This document shows, piece after piece, positions 35,123-43,487 of a stretch of DNA of 64,000 nt (the stretch's first letter is position 1; each line of letters starts with the position of its first letter). The DNA comes from Streptomyces sp. f51 (lineage in GTDB: Bacteria; Actinomycetota; Actinomycetes; Streptomycetales; Streptomycetaceae). The stretch covers positions 6,109,001 to 6,173,000 of the forward strand of contig NZ_CP149798.1 in assembly GCF_037940415.1 (NCBI RefSeq), read 5' to 3'. A program made the translations under genes and the position numbers. Below the pieces are notes generated by a model that had not been told where the DNA came from, did not search any database, and saw only the letters and a program-made list of their open reading frames with translations.

Positions 35123-36094
35123 CTACGGCCCGCTGTCGTGACAGGCGCAGTGCGTCCCGGCCGGGTGCGGTGCGACGACCCGGCACTGGGCGCGTTGCGC
35201 GTCGTCGAGCAGTTCGTCGCTGTCGGCCGCGGCGTTGGCCAGGCCGGCGCAGCACAGGAGCAGCAGCAGCGCTCCGGCGGCGATGGGCAGCACCCGGCGG
35301 GGCGGGGGCGGTGCCAGCAGGGCCCGTACCCGCTGCGGTACGGCACCGCCGGTGGCGGCGAGTGCCCCGGTGGTGCCCGACGGGCGGGCCGAGGCCGCGA
35401 GTGCCGCGCGTCCGACCGCCCGGGCCACCACGGCGCGGTCGCCGACGCGGGTCGCGGCGTCCTCGTCGGCCCAGCGTTCCAGGGCGAAGCCGCCGGCCGC
35501 GGCGAGCGGCCGCAGCAACGGGTTGGCGGCGGCCGTGAGGTGCCACAGGGTCTGGAAGTGGTGGTGGCGGTGGAGCAGATGGGCCCTCTCGTGGGCCAGC
35601 AGGGCCTCGCGTTCGGCGGGGGCGAGGCACTGGAGCATGCCGCGCGAGACGACGATCCGGCCGGGCGATCCGGGAAGGGCGAAGGCCTGCGGTCTGTCGT
35701 CGTCGATGACGGACAGCTCGCTGTCGCCGGTCATCGCGGCGCATTCGCGCCGTGCCCACAGGATCTGACGGGTGCGTCGTACGGCCGCGCGTCCCAGGGC
35801 GACGAGCTGGGCCGTCAGGACGAGGGCGCTGAGCACCGCGACCGTGAGGTGGACCGGGTCCTCGGCCCGCAGCGTGGGTACGGACCAGCGTCCCGCCTCC
35901 GCCACCTCGGGGATCTGGGCGACGCCGGTGAACGCGAGCAGCGCCATCGAGCCCATCCAGCCCACCGTCGTGACCGACGCGGCGCAGGCGAGTGCCCGGA
36001 CAGCGGGGCGAGGAGCGAGCAGGCGGGCCACCGGGGGCGCGAGCACGGTCAGAACGGCGGTGACGACGAGCGGAACGTACACGCTGATCAGCAC
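35123..36094 (-). CDS. M56 (BlaR1/MecR1-type) membrane metallopeptidase
   Basis: A 323-residue integral membrane protease with three helices before and one after the catalytic domain (final helix VLPIAAGALLLLLCCAGLANA). The zinc site is HERAH (residues around 189-193) with a downstream Glu in ALERWADEDAA. BlaR1-type proteins sense cell-wall antibiotics and cleave the BlaI repressor. This version lacks the large penicillin-binding sensor domain, as is usual for actinobacterial M56 proteins, so its signal is unknown. GTG 36094 starts 4 bp after the BlaI-like gene ends, with GGGAAG as ribosome site, so the pair is one operon. Confidence 0.9.
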   Translation of the reverse strand: MLISVYVPLVVTAVLTVLAPPVARLLAPRPAVRALACAASVTTVGWMGSMALLAFTGVAQIPEVAEAGRWSVPTLRAEDPVHLTVAVLSALVLTAQLVALGRAAVRRTRQILWARRECAAMTGDSELSVIDDDRPQAFALPGSPGRIVVSRGMLQCLAPAEREALLAHERAHLLHRHHHFQTLWHLTAAANPLLRPLAAAGGFALERWADEDAATRVGDRAVVARAVGRAALAASARPSGTTGALAATGGAVPQRVRALLAPPPPRRVLPIAAGALLLLLCCAGLANAAADSDELLDDAQRAQCRVVAPHPAGTHCACHDSGP

Positions 36095-36098
36095 CGGC

Positions 36099-36527
36099 TC
36101 ACTTCCCGCCGTCGACGTGGCCGCGGCGGCCCTGGTGCCCTTCGTGCGCGGACAGCAGTTCGTGCAGCAATTGCTCGTCCTGGTCGGACAGTTCGGATAC
36201 GAAACGGCTCAGCACCGCCTCGCGGTCGGAGCCCTCGTCCAGCAGTGAGCGCATTTGCCGCGCCGTGTGCGAGGCCTCGTCGCGCACCGCCGCGTAGGCG
36301 TATCCGCGGCCCTCGGGCCGCCGGACGAGCATGCCCTTGTCGTACAGCCGGGACAGGATCGTCAGGACGGTCGTGTAGGCCAGTCCGGCCGGCAGCCGCT
36401 GGAGCACCTGACGGGCGGTCAAGGGGTGGTCCGCCGACCAGAGAGCGGCGAGTACGGAGCCCTCGAGTTCGCCGCGGGCGCGCCTGCCGGCCGTACCGGA
36501 GGCTCCCTCGCTCCTGGGTTCCTTCAC
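36099..36527 (-). CDS. BlaI/MecI-family transcriptional repressor
   Basis: A 142-residue repressor with a winged helix (LEGSVLAALWSADHPLTARQVLQRLPAGLAYTTVLTILSRLYDKGML) and the C-terminal dimerisation/cleavage region (VLSRFVSELSDQDEQLLHELL). The GTG at 36527 is chosen for its AAGGG site; an in-frame start at 36560 would add 11 residues. Two BlaI-type operators lie 50-110 bp upstream, so it probably represses itself, the M56 gene and the divergent glycosyltransferase operon until the protease cleaves it. Confidence 0.92.
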   Translation of the reverse strand: MKEPRSEGASGTAGRRARGELEGSVLAALWSADHPLTARQVLQRLPAGLAYTTVLTILSRLYDKGMLVRRPEGRGYAYAAVRDEASHTARQMRSLLDEGSDREAVLSRFVSELSDQDEQLLHELLSAHEGHQGRRGHVDGGK

Positions 36528-36575
36528 TGTTCGCCCTTCCGACGCCGTGCCTTCGGGCAAGGCTACCCCGGTGAC

Positions 36576-36591
36576 CTACTACTAGTTGTAG
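36576..36591. promoter_or_regulatory. BlaI-type operator 1
   Basis: CTACTACTAGTTGTAG is a 16-bp near-palindrome with one mismatched pair, close to the BlaI/MecI consensus TACTACATATGTAGTA. It is nearest to the blaI-like start. Confidence 0.65.
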
Positions 36592-36620
36592 GAGGTATGC
36601 TCCGGTCTCGATCTCGGCCT

Positions 36621-36635
36621 ACTACATCGTGTAGT
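36621..36635. promoter_or_regulatory. BlaI-type operator 2
   Basis: ACTACA-TCG-TGTAGT is a perfect 6-bp inverted repeat of the BlaI class, centred about 44 bp from operator 1 and 34 bp before the glycosyltransferase start. It is placed to repress the rightward operon. Confidence 0.7.
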
Positions 36636-36668
36636 TGCTCGGTCTCCCACCTACGCAGAGGACAGCCC

Positions 36669-38054
36669 ATGGCCAACGGCGGACGAGCGCACCTGACACC
36701 AGCGGGCACAGGTCTGCCCCCTGGACGGGTGCCGGCGGCCCACCCGGACCGCGTCGCGATCGTCTCGGCGAGCGTCGGCGCGGGCCACGACGGCGCCGCC
36801 GCCGAACTCCAGCGCCGCCTGACGGCCGAGGGGATCGCCGTCGACCGGTACGACCTGCTCGACCTCCTGCCCGCCCGCCTCGGCCGGACCGCCAGGGACG
36901 CCTATCACCTGATGCTCGACCGCGCCCCCTGGCTCTACCAGCGGATCTACTCCAGCACCGAGAGCTCCGGAGGCGGCGGCCGCGGCGCCCGCGCCCTGCT
37001 GAGGTCCGCCGAGAACCGCGTCCTGAAGGCCCTGCACCCGGGGACCGGCGCCGTCGTGTCGACCTACCCGGGCGCCAGCCGCGTCCTGGGGAACCTCCGG
37101 CTCGACGGGCGCCTGGGCGTCCCCGTACTCACCTATCTCACCGACTTCTCCGTGCACCCCCTGTGGGTGGCGGACGGCGTGGACGTCCATCTCGCCGCCC
37201 ACGCCGTACCCGCTGCGCAGGCGCGGGCCGCGGGAGCCGGGGACGTCCGTGTCCGCGGACCCGTCGCCGACCCCCGCTTCCGCCCCTGCGACCCGCGGGA
37301 GCGTCTGCTCGCGCGGGAGAGGTTCGGGCTGCCCGCCACCGCCCCGCTCGCGCTCCTGGTGGCCGGATCCTGGGGAGTCGGCCCCGTCCGGCAGGTCGCC
37401 AAGGAACTCCGGGACTGCGGCGCCGTCGTCCCGGTGGTCGTGTGCGGCCGCAACCAGGCCCTGGCCGCGCGGTTGCGCGCCGACGGGATCGAGCACGTCC
37501 ACGGCTGGGTCGACGACATGCCCGCACTGATGCACGCGGCCGACGTCCTCGTGCAGAACGCGGGCGGACTCACCACCCTCGAAGCGTTCTCCGCCGGTCT
37601 GCCCGTGGCCAGTTACGGCTGCATACCCGGCCATGGCCTGACCAACGCCGACGCCCTCGACGAAGCCGGTGTCGCGGTCTGGATCCGCCACCGGACCCAA
37701 CTCAAGGACGTACTCAACGACTTGGTCAACGGACCGCTCGGGGCGCGGCAACGCGCCGCGGGACTGGCGCTGTTCGCGGACTCGCCGGACCGCGGCCCGG
37801 CGGGGGAGACTCTGCGCGTGCTGCGCTCCCGGCGGTCGCCCGTGCCGACGCAGCCCACCGGACGGCGACGCCTGCGGGCCCGACGGCTGGCCACCACGAC
37901 CACCGTGGCCTGCGCGGTGTGGGCGGCCGCCGTCGCCACCGGGGTCGCCACCAGCTACGAGGGCCCCACGCTGGTGCACTCGCTGAGCCGGCACCTCGAC
38001 CTGGACCTCGTCTCCAGCGTTGCCGGTCACGGTCCGGAAGGACACCACTCATGA
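36669..38054 (+). CDS. MGDG-synthase-family glycosyltransferase
   Basis: A 461-residue GT-B protein of the MGDG synthase/MurG-like group. The N-terminal domain reads VAIVSASVGAGHDGAAAELQRRL, with TYLTDFSVHPLWVADGVD. The C-terminal domain has VVVCGRNQALAARL, VHGWVDDMPALMHAADVLVQNAGGLTTLEAFSAGLPV. A single C-terminal helix (TTTTVACAVWAAAVATGVATSY) probably anchors it. Relatives transfer galactose or glucose to diacylglycerol, so a glycolipid or envelope glycan product is likely. It is preceded by two BlaI operators and its stop overlaps the deacetylase gene (ATGA), so envelope stress may induce both. Confidence 0.85.
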   Translation: MANGGRAHLTPAGTGLPPGRVPAAHPDRVAIVSASVGAGHDGAAAELQRRLTAEGIAVDRYDLLDLLPARLGRTARDAYHLMLDRAPWLYQRIYSSTESSGGGGRGARALLRSAENRVLKALHPGTGAVVSTYPGASRVLGNLRLDGRLGVPVLTYLTDFSVHPLWVADGVDVHLAAHAVPAAQARAAGAGDVRVRGPVADPRFRPCDPRERLLARERFGLPATAPLALLVAGSWGVGPVRQVAKELRDCGAVVPVVVCGRNQALAARLRADGIEHVHGWVDDMPALMHAADVLVQNAGGLTTLEAFSAGLPVASYGCIPGHGLTNADALDEAGVAVWIRHRTQLKDVLNDLVNGPLGARQRAAGLALFADSPDRGPAGETLRVLRSRRSPVPTQPTGRRRLRARRLATTTTVACAVWAAAVATGVATSYEGPTLVHSLSRHLDLDLVSSVAGHGPEGHHS

Positions 38055-39019
38055 CGCGACCGCCGATGCCGGGCCCGCTCGTGACGCGACCCCTCATCCC
38101 GCGACCCCTCGGGACGCGGCCTCTCGTGAGGCAACCCCGCATCCCGCAACCCCTCATCCCGCAACCTCGCATCCCGCAATCCCTCATCCCGCGACCGCTC
38201 GGGACGCGACCGCTCGGGACGGCGTCCCTGCTCACGGCCGTGGCCGCAGCCGTTCCCGCCGCTCTGGCGGCCGCCCACTGCGCGCCGGTCCTCTCCACGT
38301 TCGGGCCCCTGCGCAACCGCGTGATGCCCCGCCTCGCCGGAAAGGGCCGCCCGGATCACGTGGCCCTCACCTTCGACGACGGCCCCGACCCCACGTCCAC
38401 GCCGGAGTTCCTGCGCCTCCTCGCCGCGAGGCGGGTACGGGCCACCTTCTTCCTGCTCGGCAGCCAGGCGCAGCGCTCACCCGGACTGGTCCGCGAGATC
38501 GCGGCGGCGGGCCACGAGATCGCCGTGCACGGCTGGGCGCACCGCCCGCTGCTGCTGCGCGGCCCGCGCGCGACCCACACCGACCTGGCCCGCGCGCGCG
38601 ACACCGTCGCCGAGATCACGGGCACCACGCCCACACTGTTCCGGCCCCCGTACGGCGTCATGTCAGGCTCGGCCCACCTGGCCGCCCGCCGCCTGGGACT
38701 CACGCCGGTCCTCTGGACCTGCTGGGGCGAGGACTGGACCGCGAGGGCCACCCCGGAATCGGTCCACCGCACCGTCGTCACCGACCTGTACGGCGGAGGC
38801 ACCGTGCTGCTGCACGACTCGGACTGCACCTCCGCGCCGGGTGCGTGGCGCTCCGCCCTGGGCGCCCTTCCGCGCATTCTCGACACGTGCGAGGAACGGG
38901 GGTACGAGGTCGGTCCGCTCCGCGACCACGGATTCCCGCCTCCCCGCCGGGCACCGCTCGGACCGTCAGCCGGCCCCGCAGCGCCGCCTGCGGCAGCGTC
39001 GCCCGCCGGTCGGCCGTGA
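38051..39019 (+). CDS. Polysaccharide deacetylase (NodB/CE4) with pentapeptide-repeat N-terminus
   Basis: A 322-residue CE4 enzyme. The metal site is TFDDGPDP with HGWAH; RPPYGVM and LLHDSD complete the active site, so hydrolysis of N-acetyl groups on peptidoglycan or another glycan is plausible. A membrane helix (TAVAAAVPAALAAAH) probably acts as an uncleaved anchor. Before it, residues 8-57 are ten tandem pentapeptides of the type RPLIP/QPRIP/RPLGT, encoded by 15-bp DNA repeats. This is not a normal part of the family. It is translationally coupled to the glycosyltransferase. Confidence 0.88.
   Translation: MTRPPMPGPLVTRPLIPRPLGTRPLVRQPRIPQPLIPQPRIPQSLIPRPLGTRPLGTASLLTAVAAAVPAALAAAHCAPVLSTFGPLRNRVMPRLAGKGRPDHVALTFDDGPDPTSTPEFLRLLAARRVRATFFLLGSQAQRSPGLVREIAAAGHEIAVHGWAHRPLLLRGPRATHTDLARARDTVAEITGTTPTLFRPPYGVMSGSAHLAARRLGLTPVLWTCWGEDWTARATPESVHRTVVTDLYGGGTVLLHDSDCTSAPGAWRSALGALPRILDTCEERGYEVGPLRDHGFPPPRRAPLGPSAGPAAPPAAASPAGRP
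38072..38221 (+). repeat. Ten-copy 15-bp tandem repeat inside the deacetylase gene
   Basis: The array has a 15-bp period: CATCCCG recurs at 38095, 38140, 38155, 38170 and 38185, and CTCGGG at 38108, 38198 and 38213. It keeps the frame and encodes ten pentapeptides with proline at one or two positions. Confidence 0.85.
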
Positions 39020-39194
39020 TCAGTTCGGCCACACGTGCGTGCACCACGGGTTAAGGGCAGGGAAAGCGAGGCCGTCCGTCGGGAACGAAGCGAATTCCCG
39101 TACAACCTCCGTCCCGGCGGCCGGGTCCCACCGCGTGAACCGGGAACGACGTTCCCGGTCACCGATTCCCCATGTCCCGAAGGGCTGTTTCCGC

Positions 39195-40037
39195 ATGCGC
39201 ACCTTAAAGACCGTCGCCTCCACCGTCTCCCTCGCTCTCGCCCTCGGCGGAGGCGTGTTCGCGGCCGCCACCGCCCGGGCCGCCACGGCGGGCACGGTCT
39301 CGCTCACCCGTACCACCTGGGGCGAATTCCGCTACAAGGCCGCCGCCGGACAGACCAACCGTCTGAAGGTCACCGCGAAGGAAGTCGACGTCGACTCCGA
39401 GGACTACGACGAAATACACATCACGTTCCGTGACGTGTACGACATCGCCTTCTCCACGCGTGCCTGCCGCTATCCGTCGGCGGCCGACCACAAAGTCGTC
39501 GAGTGCGTGACCGAGGCCGGCGTGGGCGGCACCAACGACTCGGACGACTACGACGTCGACCTCGGCGACGGCAGCGACACCGCGACGGTGACCGGCCCGA
39601 CGCTGGAGACCGTCCACGGCGGCAAGGGCAACGACGTCCTCAAGGGCGACTCCGGGGCCGTGCTGTACGGGGACGACGGCAACGACCGGCTCGACGGCGG
39701 CGGGGGCGTCTACGGCACGGGCGCGTCCGGCGGAGCGGGCGACGACACGCTCACCGGCTGCGACGACGGCACCTGCCACGGCGGACCCGGCGACGACGTC
39801 CTCGTCGGCACCGCCTCGGGCCAGGAACTCGGCCTCTACGGAGACGACGGAGACGACGTCGTCCACGGCGGCTCCGGTGCCGACCTCCTCTCCGGCGGCC
39901 GGGGCGACGACAAGCTGTACGGCGACGCGGGCGACGACAGGATCTACGGCAACAGCGGCGACGACCTGCTGCACGGCGGCACCGGCAGGGACACGCTCTC
40001 CGGCGGCCCGGGCGCCGACAGGGTCCACCAGAACTAG
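39195..40037 (+). CDS. Secreted RTX-type calcium-binding repeat protein; TTA codon 4
   Basis: A 280-residue protein with a Sec signal (MRTLKTVASTVSLALALGGGVFAAATARA), a globular segment of about 110 residues, and a C-terminal run of glycine/aspartate nonapeptides (GGKGNDVLKGD, GDDGNDRLDGG, GGRGDDKLYGD, GDAGDDRIYGN) that would form a calcium-filled beta-roll. No protease, lipase or lysin domain is present, and no type I secretion genes are adjacent, so it is not a recognisable haemolysin. Codon 4 is TTA (39204-39206), making expression bldA-dependent and probably tied to aerial growth. The ATG is 11 nt after AAGGG. Confidence 0.82.
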   Translation: MRTLKTVASTVSLALALGGGVFAAATARAATAGTVSLTRTTWGEFRYKAAAGQTNRLKVTAKEVDVDSEDYDEIHITFRDVYDIAFSTRACRYPSAADHKVVECVTEAGVGGTNDSDDYDVDLGDGSDTATVTGPTLETVHGGKGNDVLKGDSGAVLYGDDGNDRLDGGGGVYGTGASGGAGDDTLTGCDDGTCHGGPGDDVLVGTASGQELGLYGDDGDDVVHGGSGADLLSGGRGDDKLYGDAGDDRIYGNSGDDLLHGGTGRDTLSGGPGADRVHQN

Positions 40038-40087
40038 CTCACTTCGCCGGCCGGAACTCTTTGCTCCGCCTCCCGCGTTCTCACGGC

Positions 40088-40903
40088 GTGACTCTTCAGC
40101 AAGAAATCGTCGGCAACGCCATGCAGATGGCCGTCGTCAACCTGCGCCCCGGTCAGACCGTGTACTGCGAGGCGGGAAAGTTCCTGTTCAAGACGACCAA
40201 CGTGACCATGGAGACGCGGCTCTCCGGGCCGTCGGGCGGCGGTGGCGGCGGGCAGCCGAGCGGGGGCGGCGGCATGGGCGGCATGCTGCGCCAGGCCGTC
40301 GGCACCGCCATGCAGGCGGGCCAGCGCGCCCTCGCGGGCGAGTCGCTGGCCTTCCAGTACTTCACGTCCACGGGAGGCGAGGGCACGGTCGGCTTCGCGG
40401 GCGTGCTGCCCGGTGAGATGCGCGCCCTGGAGCTCGACGGGACGCGCGCGTGGTTCGCCGAGAAGGACGCCTTCGTGGCGGCCGAGTCGACCGTCCTGTT
40501 CGGCATCGCCTTCCAGGGCGGCCGGACCGGACGCAGCGGCGGCGAGGGTTTCGTCCTGGAGAAGTTCACCGGCCACGGCACGGTGATCATCGCCGGCGCG
40601 GGCAACTTCATCGACCTGAACCCCGCCGACTTCGGCGGCCGCATCGAGGTCGACACGGGCTGCGTCGTCGCCTTCGAGGAGGGCATCCAGTACGGCGTCC
40701 AGCGCATCGGCGGCCTCAACCGCCAGGGGCTGATGAACGCCGTCTTCGGCGGCGAGGGCCTGTCGCTGGCCACCCTGGAGGGCAACGGACGGGTGATCCT
40801 CCAGTCCCTCACCATCGAGAGCCTCGCCAACGCCCTCAGAAAGGCCCAGGGCGGCGACAAGCAGGGCCCGACGGGCGGACTGTTCTCGACCGACGCGGGG
40901 TGA
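40088..40903 (+). CDS. AIM24-family protein
   Basis: A 271-residue beta-sandwich protein of the AIM24/TerD-like YjlD group. Conserved stretches are VVNLRPGQTVYCEAGKFLFKTTNVTMETR, FQYFTSTGGEGTVGFAGVLPGEMRALEL, the tail LEKFTGHGTVIIAGAGNFIDLNP and VVAFEEGIQYGVQRIGGL. A Gly-rich loop (residues about 47-64) interrupts the fold, as in other actinobacterial members. The family's function is poorly known, with mitochondrial and stress links. GTG 40088 has no clear ribosome site. The gene stands 50 bp after the RTX gene on the same strand. Confidence 0.82.
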   Translation: MTLQQEIVGNAMQMAVVNLRPGQTVYCEAGKFLFKTTNVTMETRLSGPSGGGGGGQPSGGGGMGGMLRQAVGTAMQAGQRALAGESLAFQYFTSTGGEGTVGFAGVLPGEMRALELDGTRAWFAEKDAFVAAESTVLFGIAFQGGRTGRSGGEGFVLEKFTGHGTVIIAGAGNFIDLNPADFGGRIEVDTGCVVAFEEGIQYGVQRIGGLNRQGLMNAVFGGEGLSLATLEGNGRVILQSLTIESLANALRKAQGGDKQGPTGGLFSTDAG

Positions 40904-40973
40904 GCCGGGCGCCTGCCCCGCGGAGCGCATCGGGAAGGCCCTGACACGGGACCGATGAGTTGCGGGCGCCGAC

Positions 40974-41001
40974 GGGGTCTGCCCTGATGTCAGCAGACCC
41001 C
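40974..41001 (+). terminator. Hairpin between AIM24 and RibD-like genes
   Basis: GGGGTCTGC and GCAGACCCC form perfect 9-bp arms around a 10-nt loop, 70 bp after the AIM24 stop and 23 bp before the next start. It is a terminator for the upstream unit or a leader hairpin for the downstream gene. Confidence 0.5.
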
Positions 41002-41024
41002 ACCGCAAGGAAGCAGGCATCGCC

Positions 41025-41633
41025 ATGGGCAAGCTCACCCTCACCGCGTTCGTCAGCATCGACGGAGTCCACCAGGCGCCGGGCGGTCCCGAGGAGGACA
41101 CCGGCGGCGGCTTCGACCAGGGCGGCTGGAGCGTTCCCTTCGGTGACGAGGACTTCGGGAACTTCGTCGTCGACAACTTCTCCCGCGTCGACGCGTTCCT
41201 GCTGGGCCGGCACACGTACGAGATCTTCGCGGGCTACTGGCCGAAGATGACCGACCCGGCCGACCCGATCGCCTCCAAGCTGAACGCCCTGCCCAAGTAC
41301 GTCGTCTCCTCGACCCTCACGGACCCCGCCTGGGAGGGCACCACCGTGATCACCGGCGACCTCGGCAAGGAGGTCACCGCCCTCAAGGAACGCACCGAGG
41401 GCGAGCTCCAGATCCACGGCAGCGCCCTCCTCGCCCAGTCCCTGCTCGCGCTCGGCCTGATCGACACCCTGCACCTGATGACCTTCCCGGTCGTGCTCGG
41501 CGCGGGCCGCCGCCTCTTCGCCGAGGGCGCCCTGCCCACCGCGTTCCGGCGTACCGGCGGCACGATCACCGGTTCGGGGATCGCGGTCAACACGTACGAG
41601 CGCGAAGGCCGTCCCACCTACGGCAGTTACTAG
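41025..41633 (+). CDS. Dihydrofolate-reductase-fold (RibD C-terminal) family protein
   Basis: A 202-residue protein of the RibD-C group, often named dihydrofolate reductase family. The fold markers are LTAFVSIDGVHQAPGG, FLLGRHTYEIFAGYWP, KYVVSSTLTDPAW and IHGSALLAQSLLALGLIDTLHLMTFPVVLGAGRRLF. These stand-alone proteins bind NADPH, and their substrates are mostly unknown. They are not essential folate enzymes. ATG 41025 is preceded by AAGGAAG. The gene converges with the secreted protease across a hairpin. Confidence 0.85.
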   Translation: MGKLTLTAFVSIDGVHQAPGGPEEDTGGGFDQGGWSVPFGDEDFGNFVVDNFSRVDAFLLGRHTYEIFAGYWPKMTDPADPIASKLNALPKYVVSSTLTDPAWEGTTVITGDLGKEVTALKERTEGELQIHGSALLAQSLLALGLIDTLHLMTFPVVLGAGRRLFAEGALPTAFRRTGGTITGSGIAVNTYEREGRPTYGSY

Positions 41634-41660
41634 CGGTACGAGCCTGGTGCCCGCGGCGAC

Positions 41661-41696
41661 GCGGCGCGGACGGGGAGTTATCCCGGCCCGCGCCGC
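41661..41696. terminator. Convergent terminator hairpin
   Basis: GCGGCGCGG pairs with CCGCGCCGC, followed inward by CGGG/CCCG after a small internal loop, and a 7-nt loop GAGTTAT. It lies between the convergent RibD-like and S53 genes. Confidence 0.55.
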
Positions 41697-41738
41697 GCCC
41701 GCCGGTCCTCGGCCGCCGAGGGGCAGCCTCCGGAACCG

Positions 41739-43367
41739 TCAGCCGAGCAGCTTGCCCGCCAGGGTCGTGGCGTTGTACGAGCCCCATCCGCTGGTGAAGT
41801 CCCAGCCGGCGGCGGCGGAGTAGGCGCCGTTGCTGCCGCTGGTGACGTCGTGGAAGCCGGTGCCGCTCGCCGTGTAGAGGGCGGGGTTGGCGAAGCCGAG
41901 GTTGGCCTTGCCGGCCGCCGCGGCCTGCTGGTTGTACAGCGCGGCGAACGCGGCCCACTCGGGCGCGGCGGCGCTGGTGCCGCCGACCGAGGTCCAGGAA
42001 CCCTGCGAGTAGACCGAGACACCGGGGCTCGGGTTGGCGTGGGCCGAGACGTCCGGCACCTGGCGGAAGCCGCCGCCGGCGCTCTTCTGCACCGCCGTCT
42101 GCCAGTTCGGGATCTTGAAGACGGAGGACTTGCCGCCGCCGCCACCGGACCAGGCCACCTCCTTGCTCCAGGTGTTGGACGAGGTGACGGTCAGCTTGGT
42201 GCCGCCGACGCCGGTGACGTACGGGTCGCTGGCCGGGTAGTCGACGGCGGTGGTGCCGTTGCCCGCGTCGTCGGAGCCGTCGTCGCCGGAGGCCGCGTAG
42301 AAGCCGAGGCCCTGGGCGGCGCCCGCCTTGAAGACGGCGTCGACGGCGTTGATGTTGGACGTCGTGCGCGCGCTCTCGGCGGCGCCCCAGCTGATCGAGG
42401 TGGTCGGGATCCCGCTGTCGACGATGGCCTGGTAGGTGTCGACCTCACCGGCGTCGGAGTTGGGGCCCTCGAAGACGGTGACGTTCGCCTTGGGCGCGAT
42501 CGCGTGCAGGACCTCGATGTCCAGCTCGACCTCGACCTGGCCGTCGCCGAGCGCGCCCGAGCCGCCGTCCACCTTCTGCACCACCGGGGTGGGGGAGCCC
42601 AGGCTGTAATTGGTGTCGTACTTGGTGATGTTGGACTGCTGGAACCCGTCGAACTCGATCAGCGCGATCTTCTGGCCGCTGCCGGTGTACGTACCGGAGA
42701 CGTTGTAGCCGCCCTTGAGCTGGGCCGGGGTGTAGCCGCCGCCGGGGCCGTTGTGGGGGGTCACGGTGGAGGGAGCCTGGTGGTGCAGCTGTGCGCGGTT
42801 GTTGAGTCCGGCCACGTCGCTGACGAGGGAGGCGACGGCCGCCGGCAGGGTCGGAGCCGCGTCGTTGGCGTAGAACGAGCGCCCCGAGGCCGCGTCCTTC
42901 CAGGTCGACAGCTTCGTACCGAAGGCCTTCTCCAGTTGGGCGGCGGTGCCGCTCGCGTCGACCAGCAGGTTCCCCGAGTGGACGGCGGTGACGGTGAGCC
43001 CCTGTGAGCGCAGGTAGTCCTTGAGCCGCTTGACCTCGGCGTCGGTCCGGCCGAAACGGGCGGCGAACTGACGCTTGGTCAGATAGTGGCCGTAGGAACT
43101 CGACCGGGGGTCGCTGACCTTGGCGACGAAGGTGTCAAGTGCCTTCGCGCTTCTGGGAGTCAGGCTGATCGCCACCGATATCCGCTTTCCGGCGGCGACC
43201 TTGCCGGTGCGGGTCGCGTGGCCGCTCAGGCCCTTCAGGACATCTCCGGTGACGGCGGCGCGGGCCTGGTGCGGCTCGGGGGCGGCCACGGCGTGGGCGG
43301 CGGGGACGGCGGCGGCGAGCAGAGCCGGCGCGGCGACCAGGCCGACCAGTTTCAGGCGTGACTTCAC
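41739..43367 (-). CDS. Secreted S53 (sedolisin) serine-carboxyl peptidase
   Basis: A 542-residue pre-pro-enzyme: signal peptide (residues 1-29, ending AVAAP), activation pro-domain to about residue 210, then the catalytic domain. The family triad is visible as Glu and Asp in EVELDIEVLHAIAP and Ser in SVGGTSAAAPEWA; the oxyanion Asp lies in ASGDDGSDD. The C-terminal calcium site is FHDVTSGSNG...GWDFTSGWG. Such enzymes digest proteins at acidic pH outside the cell. GTG 43367 follows GGAGG with 6-nt spacing. It is a single-gene unit. The precise cleavage preference is not predictable. Confidence 0.93.
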   Translation of the reverse strand: MKSRLKLVGLVAAPALLAAAVPAAHAVAAPEPHQARAAVTGDVLKGLSGHATRTGKVAAGKRISVAISLTPRSAKALDTFVAKVSDPRSSSYGHYLTKRQFAARFGRTDAEVKRLKDYLRSQGLTVTAVHSGNLLVDASGTAAQLEKAFGTKLSTWKDAASGRSFYANDAAPTLPAAVASLVSDVAGLNNRAQLHHQAPSTVTPHNGPGGGYTPAQLKGGYNVSGTYTGSGQKIALIEFDGFQQSNITKYDTNYSLGSPTPVVQKVDGGSGALGDGQVEVELDIEVLHAIAPKANVTVFEGPNSDAGEVDTYQAIVDSGIPTTSISWGAAESARTTSNINAVDAVFKAGAAQGLGFYAASGDDGSDDAGNGTTAVDYPASDPYVTGVGGTKLTVTSSNTWSKEVAWSGGGGGKSSVFKIPNWQTAVQKSAGGGFRQVPDVSAHANPSPGVSVYSQGSWTSVGGTSAAAPEWAAFAALYNQQAAAAGKANLGFANPALYTASGTGFHDVTSGSNGAYSAAAGWDFTSGWGSYNATTLAGKLLG

Positions 43368-43487
43368 TGAGGTCCTCCGGAGAGTGGGGGTGGTGTCCCG
43401 AAGTGGAACTGCTTCAACGTAGGAACATCAGCCCCGTCCGCGTAAGCGGGGGAACCCTTGCTTCACGTGTTAACTGCTGATGTCACG

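Noticed and set aside
38072..38221. The 15-bp array considered as a CRISPR-like array
   Set aside because: Repeats are contiguous, in frame and without unique spacers; no cas genes.
39195..40037. RTX repeats read as a haemolysin or toxin
   Set aside because: Only the generic calcium-binding repeats and a Sec signal are present; no effector domain and no type I secretion genes nearby.
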